DNA of 64,000 bases from Tangfeifania diversioriginum (lineage in GTDB: Bacteria; Bacteroidota; Bacteroidia; Bacteroidales; Prolixibacteraceae), in contig NZ_FQZE01000009.1 in assembly GCF_900141875.1 (NCBI RefSeq), positions 62,001-126,000 of the forward strand, in the 5' to 3' direction. Shown here piece by piece: positions 8,281-17,449 of the stretch. The notes below the pieces were generated by a model, which made no database searches, was not told the origin of the DNA, and saw only the letters and a program-made list of their open reading frames with translations. How positions within the stretch are numbered: the stretch's first letter is position 1; each line of letters opens with the position of its first letter. The position numbers and the translations under genes were made by a program.

Positions 8281-9621
8281 TTATTTTGTTTTACGTTTTG
8301 GTGGTTTTGCAAGCAGAATGATAACTGCTCCTGCAATGCAGGCCACACCTGCAATTATAAAAGGGGTGAGCCATGCTGCCGGAGTGTCGGCCCCCTGGGC
8401 TGCGTCTTTAAATAACCCGGCAATTTGCGGCCCGGCAATACCTGCAATTCCGTATGCAAAAAACACAAACCCATAGTTTTTGCCTACCGTTTTATTTCCG
8501 AAAAAATCGGCAGTGGCAGCCGGGAAGAGTGCGAAATTTCCGCCAAAGTTAAAGCCGATAATGGCTGCGGCAATAATGAAAGTAGAAGTAGTTGAGCCCA
8601 GCCTGTACAACAACAGCATTACAATGCCCTGCAAAAGACACATCAGGAAAATGGATAATTTGCGTCCGATTTTATCAGATACAATTCCCCAGATGATTCG
8701 GCCCAGGCCATTAAGAATGGCATAAACGGCCATTGCTGTTCCGGCAACTGAACTTGCCCAGTTTATTGTTTTGCTGAATTCAGAACTTGAAGGGGTCAGC
8801 GAGCCGAGTTCTTTAAACGTTAATGCATCGATACCGAATAGTTTGATGCAATAGATAACCATTAACCCTGCAAGAGCAGAGAATACAAAAGTTGAAAACA
8901 GCATGTAAAACTGCGGGGTTTTGAGCATCTCGCCGGTATCAAAATTAACTTCGCCGGTTGCCTTGCTGGAATTGGCATCAGGAGGAGTGTAGCCTTTGGG
9001 CAGCCAACCTTCCGGGGGATCTTTCATAACCAGGCTGCCAATTAAAACCATGGCAGCAAAAATTATCCCGTACAAAATAAAAACGCTGCGTACTCCATCC
9101 AGGCCAAAAAGATGGAGGTTGTTCAGAAGGCCACCTCCCCAGGAGCCGGCCCATTTAACCCAAATGGTTGCGCCAAAACCAAAACCGGCAACGGCCAGTC
9201 CGGTCAGCATTCCTTTGCGGTCGGGAAACCATTTAACACCCACGGCGATTGGAACAACATAAGCCAGGCCAATTCCGGATCCGCCAATAACACCGATAAA
9301 AATTAGCTGATTTAAAAAGTTGCTCCCGAAGAAACCGGCCAGGATGTAGCCGAGACCAAGTGTGAAGCCACCTGCAATTGCAAGTTTTTGTGGTCCCAAT
9401 GTGGCTAACTTTCTGCCTGCCCATATCATAACGAGGGCAAAGAAAAAGAGCCCTGCTGAAAAAATCCATGCGGCCTCACCTGCTGAAAAGTGGTAGATTC
9501 CTTCGGCTGAAGTAAGCTGGGGCGTAAATACCGACCAGGCGTAAATAGCTCCCAGCGCCAATTGTATTAAAATAGCCCCGGCAACTACCAGCCACCTGTT
9601 CATTACTTTTTGATAGTTCAT
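8281..9621 (-). CDS. OFA-family MFS transporter (oxalate/formate antiporter-like monocarboxylate carrier)
   Basis: This 446-residue protein has about 12 predicted membrane helices and the first-helix segment GAILIQLALGAIYAWSVFTP that is typical of the OFA (OxlT-like) branch of MFS carriers. MFS loop signatures include GRKLATLGPQK between helices 2 and 3 and GRIIWGIVSDKIGRKL between helices 8 and 9. OFA carriers move small carboxylates such as oxalate, formate or lactate across the inner membrane. The gene lies 72 bp downstream of acs on the same strand, so acetate or another short acid is a reasonable guess for its substrate. A strong hairpin terminator sits between the two, so it may be expressed by partial readthrough or from its own promoter. 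Charged residues at the C-terminus (KPPKRKTK) are expected to face the cytoplasm. Confidence 0.88.
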   Translation of the reverse strand: MNYQKVMNRWLVVAGAILIQLALGAIYAWSVFTPQLTSAEGIYHFSAGEAAWIFSAGLFFFALVMIWAGRKLATLGPQKLAIAGGFTLGLGYILAGFFGSNFLNQLIFIGVIGGSGIGLAYVVPIAVGVKWFPDRKGMLTGLAVAGFGFGATIWVKWAGSWGGGLLNNLHLFGLDGVRSVFILYGIIFAAMVLIGSLVMKDPPEGWLPKGYTPPDANSSKATGEVNFDTGEMLKTPQFYMLFSTFVFSALAGLMVIYCIKLFGIDALTFKELGSLTPSSSEFSKTINWASSVAGTAMAVYAILNGLGRIIWGIVSDKIGRKLSIFLMCLLQGIVMLLLYRLGSTTSTFIIAAAIIGFNFGGNFALFPAATADFFGNKTVGKNYGFVFFAYGIAGIAGPQIAGLFKDAAQGADTPAAWLTPFIIAGVACIAGAVIILLAKPPKRKTK

Positions 9622-9650
9622 AATTTGGTTTTTTTATTGGTTTAAAAGAA

Positions 9651-9679
9651 AAAAGCACCTTCTTGCTGAAGGTGCTTTT
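9651..9679 (-). terminator. Rho-independent terminator after acs
   Basis: A perfect 12-bp stem AAAAGCACCTTC/GAAGGTGCTTTT with loop TTGCT is followed on the minus strand by a T-rich run. It lies 15 bp past the acs stop codon and 30 bp before the MFS start, so it should reduce readthrough between them. Confidence 0.85.
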
Positions 9680-9693
9680 GAAAGAGTTGAATT

Positions 9694-11619
9694 TTATTCC
9701 CTTTTTATATTCACTTTGGCTCCGTTTATAATTTCTTCCACAACTCCCGGGTCGAGCAGGGTGGAAGTGTCGCCAAGATTAGTGGCGTCGCCTTCTCCGA
9801 TTTTGCGGAGGATTCGCCGCATAATTTTTCCTGAACGGGTTTTGGGAAGGCCACTCACGATTTGAATTTTATCGGGCTTTGCAATCGGGCCGATAAATTT
9901 GGTTACAGTAGCCCTGATCTCATTTTCAATATTCTCCATTTCCTCGTCGGTGAGATCCTCGCAAATTACATAAGCATAAATTCCGGCACCTTTAATTTCG
10001 TGCGGATAACCAACAACTGCCGATTCTACTACTTTGGGATGCTGGTTAATGGCATCTTCCACTTCGGCTGTTCCAATGCGGTGACCGGATACATTGATTA
10101 CATCGTCAATGCGGCCAATAATGCGGTAGTAGCCTTCTTCGTCGCGCTTGGCCCCGTCGCCGGTTAAATATAAACCGGGGAATGCCGAGAAGTAAGTTTG
10201 GTAGCATCTTTTGTGGTCGCCATAAGTTGTGCGCAGCATGCCGGGCCAGGGAAATTTGATGCAGAGAATTCCTTCAACTCCGTTTCCTTTCAGCTCATTT
10301 CCTTCGGGGTCAACAAGAATGGGTTGTACCCCTGGCAGCGGGAGCGTTGCAAACGAGGGTTTGGTAGGTGTGAGTCCGGCCAGCGGTGAAATCATAATCC
10401 CGCCGGTTTCTGTTTGCCACCAGGTATCTACAATCGGGCATTTTCCTTTGCCTACAAGGTCGTGGTACCAGCGCCAGGCTTCTTCGTTAATGGGTTCACC
10501 AACTGTTCCCAAAACTTTCAGGGAGCTCAGGTCGTGGCTGTTCACCCATTCGTCGCCCTGCGCAACCAGTGCGCGGATGGCAGTTGGTGCCGTGTAAAAC
10601 TGGTTTATTTTGTATTTGTCAACCACATCCCAGAAACGGCCGGCATCGGGCCATGTAGGAACACCTTCGAACATAACCGTAGTTGCTCCGGCAAGCAGTG
10701 GTCCGTAAACAATGTAGGAGTGTCCGGTTACCCAACCAATATCGGCGGTGCACCAGTAAACATCTCCGTCGGTGTACTGGAACACATTTTTAAAGGTGTA
10801 TTCGGTATAAACCATGTAACCTGCTGTAGTATGCACAACTCCCTTTGGTTTACCGGTTGACCCGGATGTGTATAAAATGAAAAGCAGATCTTCGGAATCC
10901 ATCACCTCGGCAGTGTTGTCTGTACCTGCATTTTTAATTACATCATGCCACCAAACATCACGGCCTTCTATTAGATTGATGTTTTCGTTGGTGTGTTGTA
11001 AAATAATAGAATGTTTTACGGAAGGACTTTTTGCAAGAGCTTCATCAACAATTCCTTTCATTGGAATTGACTTGGTGCCGCGGAAACCGCCATCGGAGGT
11101 GATGAGCATTTTGGCTTCGGCGTCGTTAATTCTGTCGGCCAGTGCTGTGGCCGAAAATCCTGCAAAAACAATGGAGTGGATAGCACCGATGCGCGCGCAG
11201 GCAAGCATTGCAATGGCAAGTTCCGGAACCATGGGAAGGTAAATAGCAACCCTGTCGCCTTTTTTAATCCCCATTTTTTTTAACCCGTTGGCAAACTGTT
11301 TCACTTTGTCAAACAGTTCGCCGTAGGTCAGTTTAATTTCTTTTTCTTTCGGATCATTGGGCTCCCAGATTATTGCAACCTGGTCCTTACGGGTGTCCAT
11401 GTTCCGTTCAAAAATATTTTCGGTAATGTTCAGTTTACCATTAACAAACCAATTTACATCCGGGGCACCTTCCCCTTTAAACTTCCAGTCGAGGACTTTA
11501 TCCCACTTTTTTTGCCATTTGTAGTTTTCGGCAATGTCGCCCCAGAATTTCTCAGGGTTGGAAACGCTTTCCTCATACTTTTGAAAATATTCAGCAAGAC
11601 TGGTTATTTTATTTACCAT
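9694..11619 (-). CDS. acs: AMP-forming acetyl-CoA synthetase
   Basis: This 641-residue enzyme activates acetate to acetyl-CoA through acetyl-AMP in the cytoplasm. The ANL-superfamily motifs are complete: YTSGSTGKPKGVVHT (P-loop), TADIGWVTGHSY, DTWWQTETGG, LTGDGAKRDEEGYYRIIGRIDD, and the catalytic lysine in TRSGKIMRR near the C-terminus. That lysine is the residue acetylated by Pat-type enzymes and restored by Sir2 in other bacteria. The length and N-terminal ACAS segment (FWGDIAENYKWQKKWDKVLDWKF) match full-length Acs. Its neighbours are a GNAT-fused acyl-CoA synthetase, a Sir2 deacylase, an OFA carrier and, divergently, acetate kinase, so acetate can be assimilated by Acs or handled reversibly through AckA. 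Confidence 0.97.
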   Translation of the reverse strand: MVNKITSLAEYFQKYEESVSNPEKFWGDIAENYKWQKKWDKVLDWKFKGEGAPDVNWFVNGKLNITENIFERNMDTRKDQVAIIWEPNDPKEKEIKLTYGELFDKVKQFANGLKKMGIKKGDRVAIYLPMVPELAIAMLACARIGAIHSIVFAGFSATALADRINDAEAKMLITSDGGFRGTKSIPMKGIVDEALAKSPSVKHSIILQHTNENINLIEGRDVWWHDVIKNAGTDNTAEVMDSEDLLFILYTSGSTGKPKGVVHTTAGYMVYTEYTFKNVFQYTDGDVYWCTADIGWVTGHSYIVYGPLLAGATTVMFEGVPTWPDAGRFWDVVDKYKINQFYTAPTAIRALVAQGDEWVNSHDLSSLKVLGTVGEPINEEAWRWYHDLVGKGKCPIVDTWWQTETGGIMISPLAGLTPTKPSFATLPLPGVQPILVDPEGNELKGNGVEGILCIKFPWPGMLRTTYGDHKRCYQTYFSAFPGLYLTGDGAKRDEEGYYRIIGRIDDVINVSGHRIGTAEVEDAINQHPKVVESAVVGYPHEIKGAGIYAYVICEDLTDEEMENIENEIRATVTKFIGPIAKPDKIQIVSGLPKTRSGKIMRRILRKIGEGDATNLGDTSTLLDPGVVEEIINGAKVNIKRE

Positions 11620-12026
11620 AGCTTAGAATTTAAATGATTAATGAATTATAAATGTCTATATTTTAATTATTCAATTGCTTGCAAACAGTATTATTTAACC
11701 AACACTCCGGTAGTTTGTTTTGTGTTTGTAAAATTGGTTACTATTTTTCCTGAATATTTTTGTTTCGAATGAAACTTCGAAGTTTAAGCAATTGAGGTTG
11801 TATGGTAAACAGATGTTATCCACGTTACAGATTTTTGATTTTGAATCAACCCACTTTTAAAAGGCTTTTAAATTAATAGAAAAAATGCTTTTTTAAAATG
11901 AATTTAATATATTGTATAACACCTTGTTGAAATTGTTAAAACCTTAGGATTTATTCGTGCATTTCAATCACTTTTTAGTAACTTAAGAGGCTGTACTGTG
12001 CTTACTTCAAATTTTAGGTTTATTCC
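11620..12026. promoter_or_regulatory. 407-bp divergent promoter region between acs and ackA
   Basis: This AT-rich gap must carry the outward promoters of both acs (minus) and ackA (plus). It contains no open frame with coding character and no strong inverted repeat. Only degenerate matches to the Bacteroidota -7 element (TAnnTTTG) were found, for example TACTGTTTG on the minus strand about 65 bp upstream of acs, so no promoter position is assigned. Confidence 0.5.
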
Positions 12027-13244
12027 ATGAATGTTCTGGTAATTAACAGCGGTAGTTCTTCCATCAAGTTCAGGTTGTTTTGTATGCCTGAAGAAATCCT
12101 CGTTTTACAAGGAGTTGCTGAAAAAAACAGCGAAGGAAATACAACTTTTCGCATCAGTTCCCAAAAGGAAAAGACCGTAAAAAAGTGGAATGGATATTCC
12201 TGTAAAAAAATACTGGATGCTATTTTAAAAGAATTGGTAAGTCCGGCCAATGAATGTCTGTCATCGCTGAGCGAAGTAGATGTAGTTGGACACAGAATGA
12301 TCCATGGAGGTGAAAATGGAACCGGGTGCGTGGAAATAACTGACTCCCTTGTTGCTGAAATGCAAAAATTAGTGTCGCTGGCTCCCTTGCATTATCCGAC
12401 TAATCTTGAAGGAATAAATGCCACTCGTAAGCTTATACCGGATGTTTTTCATGCCGGGGTTTTCGATACTGCATTTCATCATACACTTCCTGAAAAGGCG
12501 TTTTTGTACGGCATTCCGTTCTCGTGGTACCAAAAACATAAAATCCGAAAGTTTGGTTTTCACGGCACTTCACATAAATATGCATCGCAGCGTGCCAGCC
12601 AAATTGCCGGTTTGGATTACCAATCGTCCAAAATTGTTTCGTGCCATTTGGGCAACGGGGCATCGGTAGCTGCCATAAAAAACGGAAAATCAATCGATAC
12701 TTCCATGGGGCTTACCCCGGTGGAAGGGGTGTTGATGGGGACGCGTTGCGGCGATATCGATGCCGGAGTGCTGATATATCTTCAGCAAAATTTTAATTTG
12801 TCGAACAGAGAAGTTCAGCAAATTATAAACAAGGAGAGTGGCTTGCTGGGGATTTCTGGTGTTTCGGGCGATTATCGTGCAGTGGAAAAGGCAGCGCAAG
12901 AAGGCAATAAAGCTGCGCGAACGGCGCTGGCGGTGTATCATTACCGGATAAAAAAATACTTTGGAGCTTATGCTGCTGCAATGGGCGGGCTCGATCTTTT
13001 GGCTTTTACAGGTGGCATAGGGCAAAACAGTGCAAATGCCCGAAAAGAAATCTGCAGTGATTTGGAGTTTTTGGGTGTTCAGCTTTCCGAAAAACAAAAC
13101 ACGGAGCTGAATGGTACGGAAGCAATCATTCAGCAGGAAAAAGCCAACGTGAAAATCGTGATTATTCCGGCCAACGAAGAATTGATGATTGCCCGCGAAG
13201 TGGCCGATCTGGCAAAACGAAAGCAGAAGGACAGATTAAGTTAA
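12027..13244 (+). CDS. ackA: Acetate kinase
   Basis: This 405-residue ASKHA-fold enzyme interconverts acetate + ATP and acetyl phosphate + ADP. Family signatures are complete: MNVLVINSGSSSIKF at the N-terminus, VVGHRMIHGG, the FHGTSHKYAS phosphate-binding segment, CHLGNGASV, DTSMGLTPVEGVLMGTR with the catalytic region, and FTGGIGQNSANAR near the C-terminus. It is cytoplasmic. The usual partner phosphotransacetylase (Pta) is not in the window; the next gene 140 bp downstream is a phosphate butyryltransferase, which may take that role for longer acyl groups or, with relaxed specificity, for acetyl. It is divergent from acs. Confidence 0.97.
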   Translation: MNVLVINSGSSSIKFRLFCMPEEILVLQGVAEKNSEGNTTFRISSQKEKTVKKWNGYSCKKILDAILKELVSPANECLSSLSEVDVVGHRMIHGGENGTGCVEITDSLVAEMQKLVSLAPLHYPTNLEGINATRKLIPDVFHAGVFDTAFHHTLPEKAFLYGIPFSWYQKHKIRKFGFHGTSHKYASQRASQIAGLDYQSSKIVSCHLGNGASVAAIKNGKSIDTSMGLTPVEGVLMGTRCGDIDAGVLIYLQQNFNLSNREVQQIINKESGLLGISGVSGDYRAVEKAAQEGNKAARTALAVYHYRIKKYFGAYAAAMGGLDLLAFTGGIGQNSANARKEICSDLEFLGVQLSEKQNTELNGTEAIIQQEKANVKIVIIPANEELMIAREVADLAKRKQKDRLS

Positions 13245-13384
13245 AATTCTTTGTCGATTCAATAGTGTAGATTTCGTTTTGACATCCGAAAGTTTTTTAA
13301 CTATGGTTAAAAACATAAATAAAACTGAGAAAAGTTACCAATTGGGAAAAAGTATTGTTCTAAATTCGGACAAAAATCCTAAAT

Positions 13385-14287
13385 ATGGAAAATCTAAACT
13401 TTGAAGATTTACTGGAACAGGTAAAAAAGCAACCCGAAAAAAGATTGGTTGTTGTAAACGGTGTGGATGTAAATACACTGGAAGCTTTGAATAAAGCGGT
13501 TGAAATGGGTTTGGTGAAAGCTATTTTAACCGGAGACAGGGAGAGAATTGAAGAAACTTGCAGCAATCTGGATATCGATATCAATAACTATGAGATAGTT
13601 CACACCCTCTCGGAACGCGAAGCTGCCGAGAAAGCAGTTGGCTTGATTCACGACGGGAAAGCTGATTTGATAATGAAAGGTTTGGTTTCTACCGATAAGT
13701 TTATGAAGGTGCTGCTGAAAAAGGAGTATGGACTGGTGCCCCCCCGGGGGATTTTAAGCCATGTGGCCCTGATGGAAAACCCGAACTACCACAAACTGCT
13801 GGTGTTTTCCGATGCCGGTGTGATTCCTTATCCCGATTTGCAGCAGAAAATTACCATGACCCGCTACCTGATTCAAACTGCACAATCACTGGGAATTGAA
13901 AAACCCAAAGTGGCGGTAATTGCCCCTACCGAACAAATTATTATTTCCATACAGTCGTGCATGGACGGAGCCACTATTGCAAAAATGTCGGAACACGGAC
14001 AAATTGAAGGCGGCGAAGTGGACGGGCCAATGGCACTCGATGTGGCCATTAATCGGAATTCAGCATCGATAAAAGGATTTACCTCGTCTGTGGCCGGCGA
14101 TGCCGATTGCCTGCTTTTCCCGAATATTGACGCAGCCAATGTATTTTACAAAACCAACTCGAAACTTTGCAAAGCCCAGATGGCAGGAATTATTGCAGGG
14201 GCAAAAGTGCCTGCTGTGGTTGTGTCCAGGGGAGATAGCGAAAGAATAAAATTTAATTCAATTGCCATGGCCTCGTTAATCAGTTAA
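13385..14287 (+). CDS. ptb: Phosphate butyryltransferase
   Basis: This 300-residue protein of the Pta/Ptb fold transfers the butyryl group between CoA and phosphate. Recognisable segments are KGLVSTDKFMKVLLKKEYGL, LSHVALMENP, FSDAGVIPYPDLQQK, DGPMALDVAINRNSA and LLFPNIDAANVFYKTNS. The length is right for Ptb and short of full Pta. It ends 13 bp before butyrate kinase, the classic ptb-buk operon order. Together they convert butyryl-CoA (or branched acyl-CoA) to the acid with ATP formation, or run in reverse. The start ATG at 13385 follows an A-rich leader. Confidence 0.95.
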   Translation: MENLNFEDLLEQVKKQPEKRLVVVNGVDVNTLEALNKAVEMGLVKAILTGDRERIEETCSNLDIDINNYEIVHTLSEREAAEKAVGLIHDGKADLIMKGLVSTDKFMKVLLKKEYGLVPPRGILSHVALMENPNYHKLLVFSDAGVIPYPDLQQKITMTRYLIQTAQSLGIEKPKVAVIAPTEQIIISIQSCMDGATIAKMSEHGQIEGGEVDGPMALDVAINRNSASIKGFTSSVAGDADCLLFPNIDAANVFYKTNSKLCKAQMAGIIAGAKVPAVVVSRGDSERIKFNSIAMASLIS

Positions 14288-14300
14288 TCAGTTTTTACGA

Positions 14301-15374
14301 ATGCACAGAATATTAGCCATAAATCCGGGATCAACTTCCACCAAGTTTGCTGTTTATTTCGATGATAAATGTGTGTTGAACAAAACCATCCGGCATTCGA
14401 TGGATGAGTTGATGAGTTACAAAAATGTAGTCGAACAGTTCGATTTTAGAAAAGGATTTATTATCGATGCACTGGTAGAGGAAGGCATTGAGGTGGATTC
14501 CATCAAAACGGTTATTGGCCGCGGGGGACTTACCTATCCTCTCGAGTCGGGGGTTTATCGTGTGAACAACCAAATGATTAAACACGCCCACAAAGGAGTT
14601 CTTGGACAACATGCAAGTAATTTGGGGCCTATGTTGGCCGATTACATTGCCTTGCAAATTCCAAATGCGCAGGCCTTTATTGCCGATCCGGTGGTAACCG
14701 ACGAACTGGATGATGTGGCCCGGGTTGCCGGGCATCCCAATTTCGAGCGGGTTTCCATTTTTCATGCACTGAACCAGAAAGCTACTGCGCGGGTTCATGC
14801 CCAAAAAGTGAACAAACAATATGAAACGCTGAATCTGATTGTGGCTCATTTGGGCGGAGGAATATCGGTTGGTGCCCACAAAAAAGGCAGGGTGGTGGAT
14901 GTAAACAATGGTTTTGATGGCGAAGGCCCTTTCAGCCCAGAGCGAGCCGGGACACTTCCTGTTGGACAATTAATTGCAGCTTGTTACAGCGGCAAATATT
15001 CCGAGGACCAAATTCGCCGCATGGTTGTGGGCGAGGGAGGCTACGTGGGCTATCTTGGAACCAACAGTGCCCAGGAAGTGCAGGAGCTGGCGCAATCGGG
15101 CAACGAAAAGGCAAAATTTATCCAGGAAGCGTTGTTTTACCAGGTTTCAAAAATTATTGGTGAAATGGCGGTAGTGCTCGAAGGAAAAGTTGATGCCATA
15201 CTCCTTACCGGCGGATTAGCTTACAACGAGGAACTCGAAAAATACATCCAAATAAAAACCGGATTTATTGCAACAGTTTATACCTACCCTGGCGAAGACG
15301 AACTGGAAGCGCTGGCCATGAATGCCCTGCGTGTGGCACGGGGAGAGGTGGAGGTGAAGGAGTACCAAAAGTAG
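14301..15374 (+). CDS. buk: Butyrate kinase
   Basis: This 357-residue ASKHA-fold kinase interconverts butyryl phosphate + ADP and butyrate + ATP. It begins MHRILAINPGSTSTKFAVY, and has GRGGLTYPLESGVYRVN, IADPVVTDELDDVARVAGHP, the VAHLGGGISVGAHKKGRVVDVNNG stretch containing the nucleotide-binding glycines, DGEGPFSPERAGTLP, and LLTGGLAYNEEL. These features separate Buk from AckA. Translation is probably coupled to ptb (13-bp gap). Branched-chain substrates such as isobutyrate or isovalerate are as likely as butyrate in Bacteroidota; the sequence does not decide this. Confidence 0.96.
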   Translation: MHRILAINPGSTSTKFAVYFDDKCVLNKTIRHSMDELMSYKNVVEQFDFRKGFIIDALVEEGIEVDSIKTVIGRGGLTYPLESGVYRVNNQMIKHAHKGVLGQHASNLGPMLADYIALQIPNAQAFIADPVVTDELDDVARVAGHPNFERVSIFHALNQKATARVHAQKVNKQYETLNLIVAHLGGGISVGAHKKGRVVDVNNGFDGEGPFSPERAGTLPVGQLIAACYSGKYSEDQIRRMVVGEGGYVGYLGTNSAQEVQELAQSGNEKAKFIQEALFYQVSKIIGEMAVVLEGKVDAILLTGGLAYNEELEKYIQIKTGFIATVYTYPGEDELEALAMNALRVARGEVEVKEYQK

Positions 15375-15476
15375 CGTGTAATTCACTGGATTTTATTCTG
15401 TCAAATTCATATTTCTGCGGGGATTTTTCTCGATTATTTGTTAAAATTGTACACTTCAACCTAAATTGACTGTACT

Positions 15477-17375
15477 ATGAGAAAAAATATCGTTTCGTTT
15501 TGGCCGATTTTTATCCTGATTTTCCTTGCATTTTCATTTCAATGTTCGCAGGCCTTTTCTCTATCCGAAAGCGGAGAAGAAGACATTCCAAAATTAAACA
15601 ATCCGGTTACTGAACAGTACCTCAGGAAGAACCTGCGGAAATCGCAACCGCGTCTGGTTCTGAATTCTAAAATTGAAAGTCATCTAAAAAAAGAGTTGAG
15701 AACCAATCCGGTGGTTCAGAATATGTACAAAGCCATTCAGTTAAATGCTGCTGAAATTCTTGACAAACCACTGCTGGAGCGGGTGATGACCGGCCGCCGG
15801 TTACTTTCCGTTTCACGCGAAATGCTTTACCGGATGAATATGCTGGGTATGGTTTACCGGATGGAAAAGGAGGAAGAAATTTTGCAGCGTATAAACGATG
15901 AGGTGATTGCAGTGTGTAATTTTGCAGACTGGAACCCTTCCCATTTTCTGGACGTAGCTGAAATGTCGCTGGCCGTGGCACTGGCACTCGACTGGACAGC
16001 CGGAAATTTGCCTCAGTCAACCATCGAAATGGCCCAAAATGCGCTGATTGAAAAGGGAATTAAACCTTCCTGGCTCGAAAATGGCGACACTTTATGGTGG
16101 GTGAACGGTACCAACAACTGGAACCAGGTGTGTAACGGGGGCATGATCGCCGCTTCCATTGCAGTTGCTGAAAAAGCCCCGGAGCTGGCTGCCAAAACAA
16201 TTCACCGGTCGCTTAACGGAATTCCTTTCGCACTGGCAGAATACATCCCCGATGGTTTGTATCCTGAAGGCTCTACGTACTGGGGATATGGAACCAGTTT
16301 TTCCGTTATCACTTCGGCTATGCTCCAAAGTGCTTTCGGTACCGATTTTGGCATTGCCGATTACCCGGCATTTAAAGAAAGTGCGACATTCAGGGTTTTA
16401 ATGAATGCACCGTCGGGTTGGTATTACAACTTTGCCGATTGTGGCGACAAGCGCAGTGAAAAAGGAGATGTTGCGCTGGCTTGGTTTGCTGCTCAAACCG
16501 GGAATAAAAATTATTTTGAACGTGAACGGTTTTTGATTCAGCCAAACAAAATGGGAAAACTTCAGCGATTAGGTGGTGCGGCACTGGTGTGGATTTCGCA
16601 GTTTGAGAAAAGCACTAACGAGAAATTGCCCACTGCCTGGAAAGGCGAGGGCGACAACCCGGTGGTTGTTTTCAGAGGCGACGATGACAATCCACACCAA
16701 TTTTATTTTGGCGGAAAAGGCGGCCGCGCTACAACAAGCCACGGGAACATGGATGCCGGGTCGTTTATTTTTGAATTGAACGGCGTTCGCTGGGTGATTG
16801 ATCCGGGAAATCAATCGTATCACGAACTCGAGAAAACAGGCTTCAATTTGTGGGGAAGCTGCCAGGAGTGCGACCGCTGGAAACTGCTTACCAAAAATAA
16901 TTTTGGGCACAGCACTATTTCAGTAAATAACGAATTGTTTGTGAACGACGGATTTGCCCCACTCATCAGTTTTAAAAAAGGACAACAACCGGAGGCTGTG
17001 TTTGACTTGTCAGCAGTTTACGGCGAAAATATGAAACGAGTTATCCGCAAATTTCAGAAAGAGAATTCCTCCTCGCTGATAATTGAAGATAATATTGAAA
17101 CTTCGGATGAAACTGAAGTTATTGTCTGGCAGCTAATGACCACAGCCAATGTGCAAATCCAGCCGGGGGGCATTGAATTGTCAAAAAATGGAAAAACACT
17201 GCAGGTGGAAAACTTGTCGCACCCCGATTTTGATTTTTCAGTGGTTTCACTGGATCCACCTCCTTTTGAACTCGACCGGCAAATGGAAGGATTGAAACGA
17301 ATTGAATTGCGTATTCCGGCATGGATAGTTAAAGGAAGAAAAGAAACCATAAAAGTGAGACTGGCTGGAAATTAA
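15477..17375 (+). CDS. Secreted heparinase II/III family polysaccharide lyase-like protein
   Basis: This 632-residue protein has an N-terminal signal peptide (hydrophobic stretch FWPIFILIFLAFSFQ then CSQAFS; the cysteine could instead be a lipoprotein lipobox). The middle part (about 60-380) is an alpha/alpha-toroid of the alginate-lyase/heparinase type (WWVNGTNNWNQVCNGGM, YIPDGLYPEGSTYWGYG). The C-terminal half (about 400-632) is the heparinase II/III-like beta-sandwich (GRATTSHGNMDAGSFIFELN, RWVIDPGNQSY). The family eliminates uronic-acid-linked glycans with Asn/His/Tyr catalysis. The Tyr of TYWGYG, the NGTNNWN asparagine and the His of SHGNMD are plausible catalytic or metal residues. It begins a tight operon with a PL8-type lyase and a sulfatase-rhamnosidase, so a sulfated uronic-acid polysaccharide is the probable target. 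The exact PL family is uncertain. Confidence 0.85.
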   Translation: MRKNIVSFWPIFILIFLAFSFQCSQAFSLSESGEEDIPKLNNPVTEQYLRKNLRKSQPRLVLNSKIESHLKKELRTNPVVQNMYKAIQLNAAEILDKPLLERVMTGRRLLSVSREMLYRMNMLGMVYRMEKEEEILQRINDEVIAVCNFADWNPSHFLDVAEMSLAVALALDWTAGNLPQSTIEMAQNALIEKGIKPSWLENGDTLWWVNGTNNWNQVCNGGMIAASIAVAEKAPELAAKTIHRSLNGIPFALAEYIPDGLYPEGSTYWGYGTSFSVITSAMLQSAFGTDFGIADYPAFKESATFRVLMNAPSGWYYNFADCGDKRSEKGDVALAWFAAQTGNKNYFERERFLIQPNKMGKLQRLGGAALVWISQFEKSTNEKLPTAWKGEGDNPVVVFRGDDDNPHQFYFGGKGGRATTSHGNMDAGSFIFELNGVRWVIDPGNQSYHELEKTGFNLWGSCQECDRWKLLTKNNFGHSTISVNNELFVNDGFAPLISFKKGQQPEAVFDLSAVYGENMKRVIRKFQKENSSSLIIEDNIETSDETEVIVWQLMTTANVQIQPGGIELSKNGKTLQVENLSHPDFDFSVVSLDPPPFELDRQMEGLKRIELRIPAWIVKGRKETIKVRLAGN

Positions 17376-17449
17376 TTTTTCGCATTCTTCCCGGAATACG
17401 TCGGGGGGTAAAACTCTGCGTGGTGGATTTTTGGATAAAGATTGATTAT

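Noticed and set aside
11620-12026. Possible small RNA or riboswitch in the acs/ackA gap
   Set aside because: No strong conserved fold or terminator-like hairpin is visible; only AT-rich promoter sequence.
14331-14969. 212-codon minus-strand open frame
   Set aside because: Antisense to buk, which has clear kinase motifs; it is a codon-bias shadow.
17420-17449. GTG start for the PL8 gene
   Set aside because: It adds polar and aromatic residues before a signal peptide that begins neatly at 17450.
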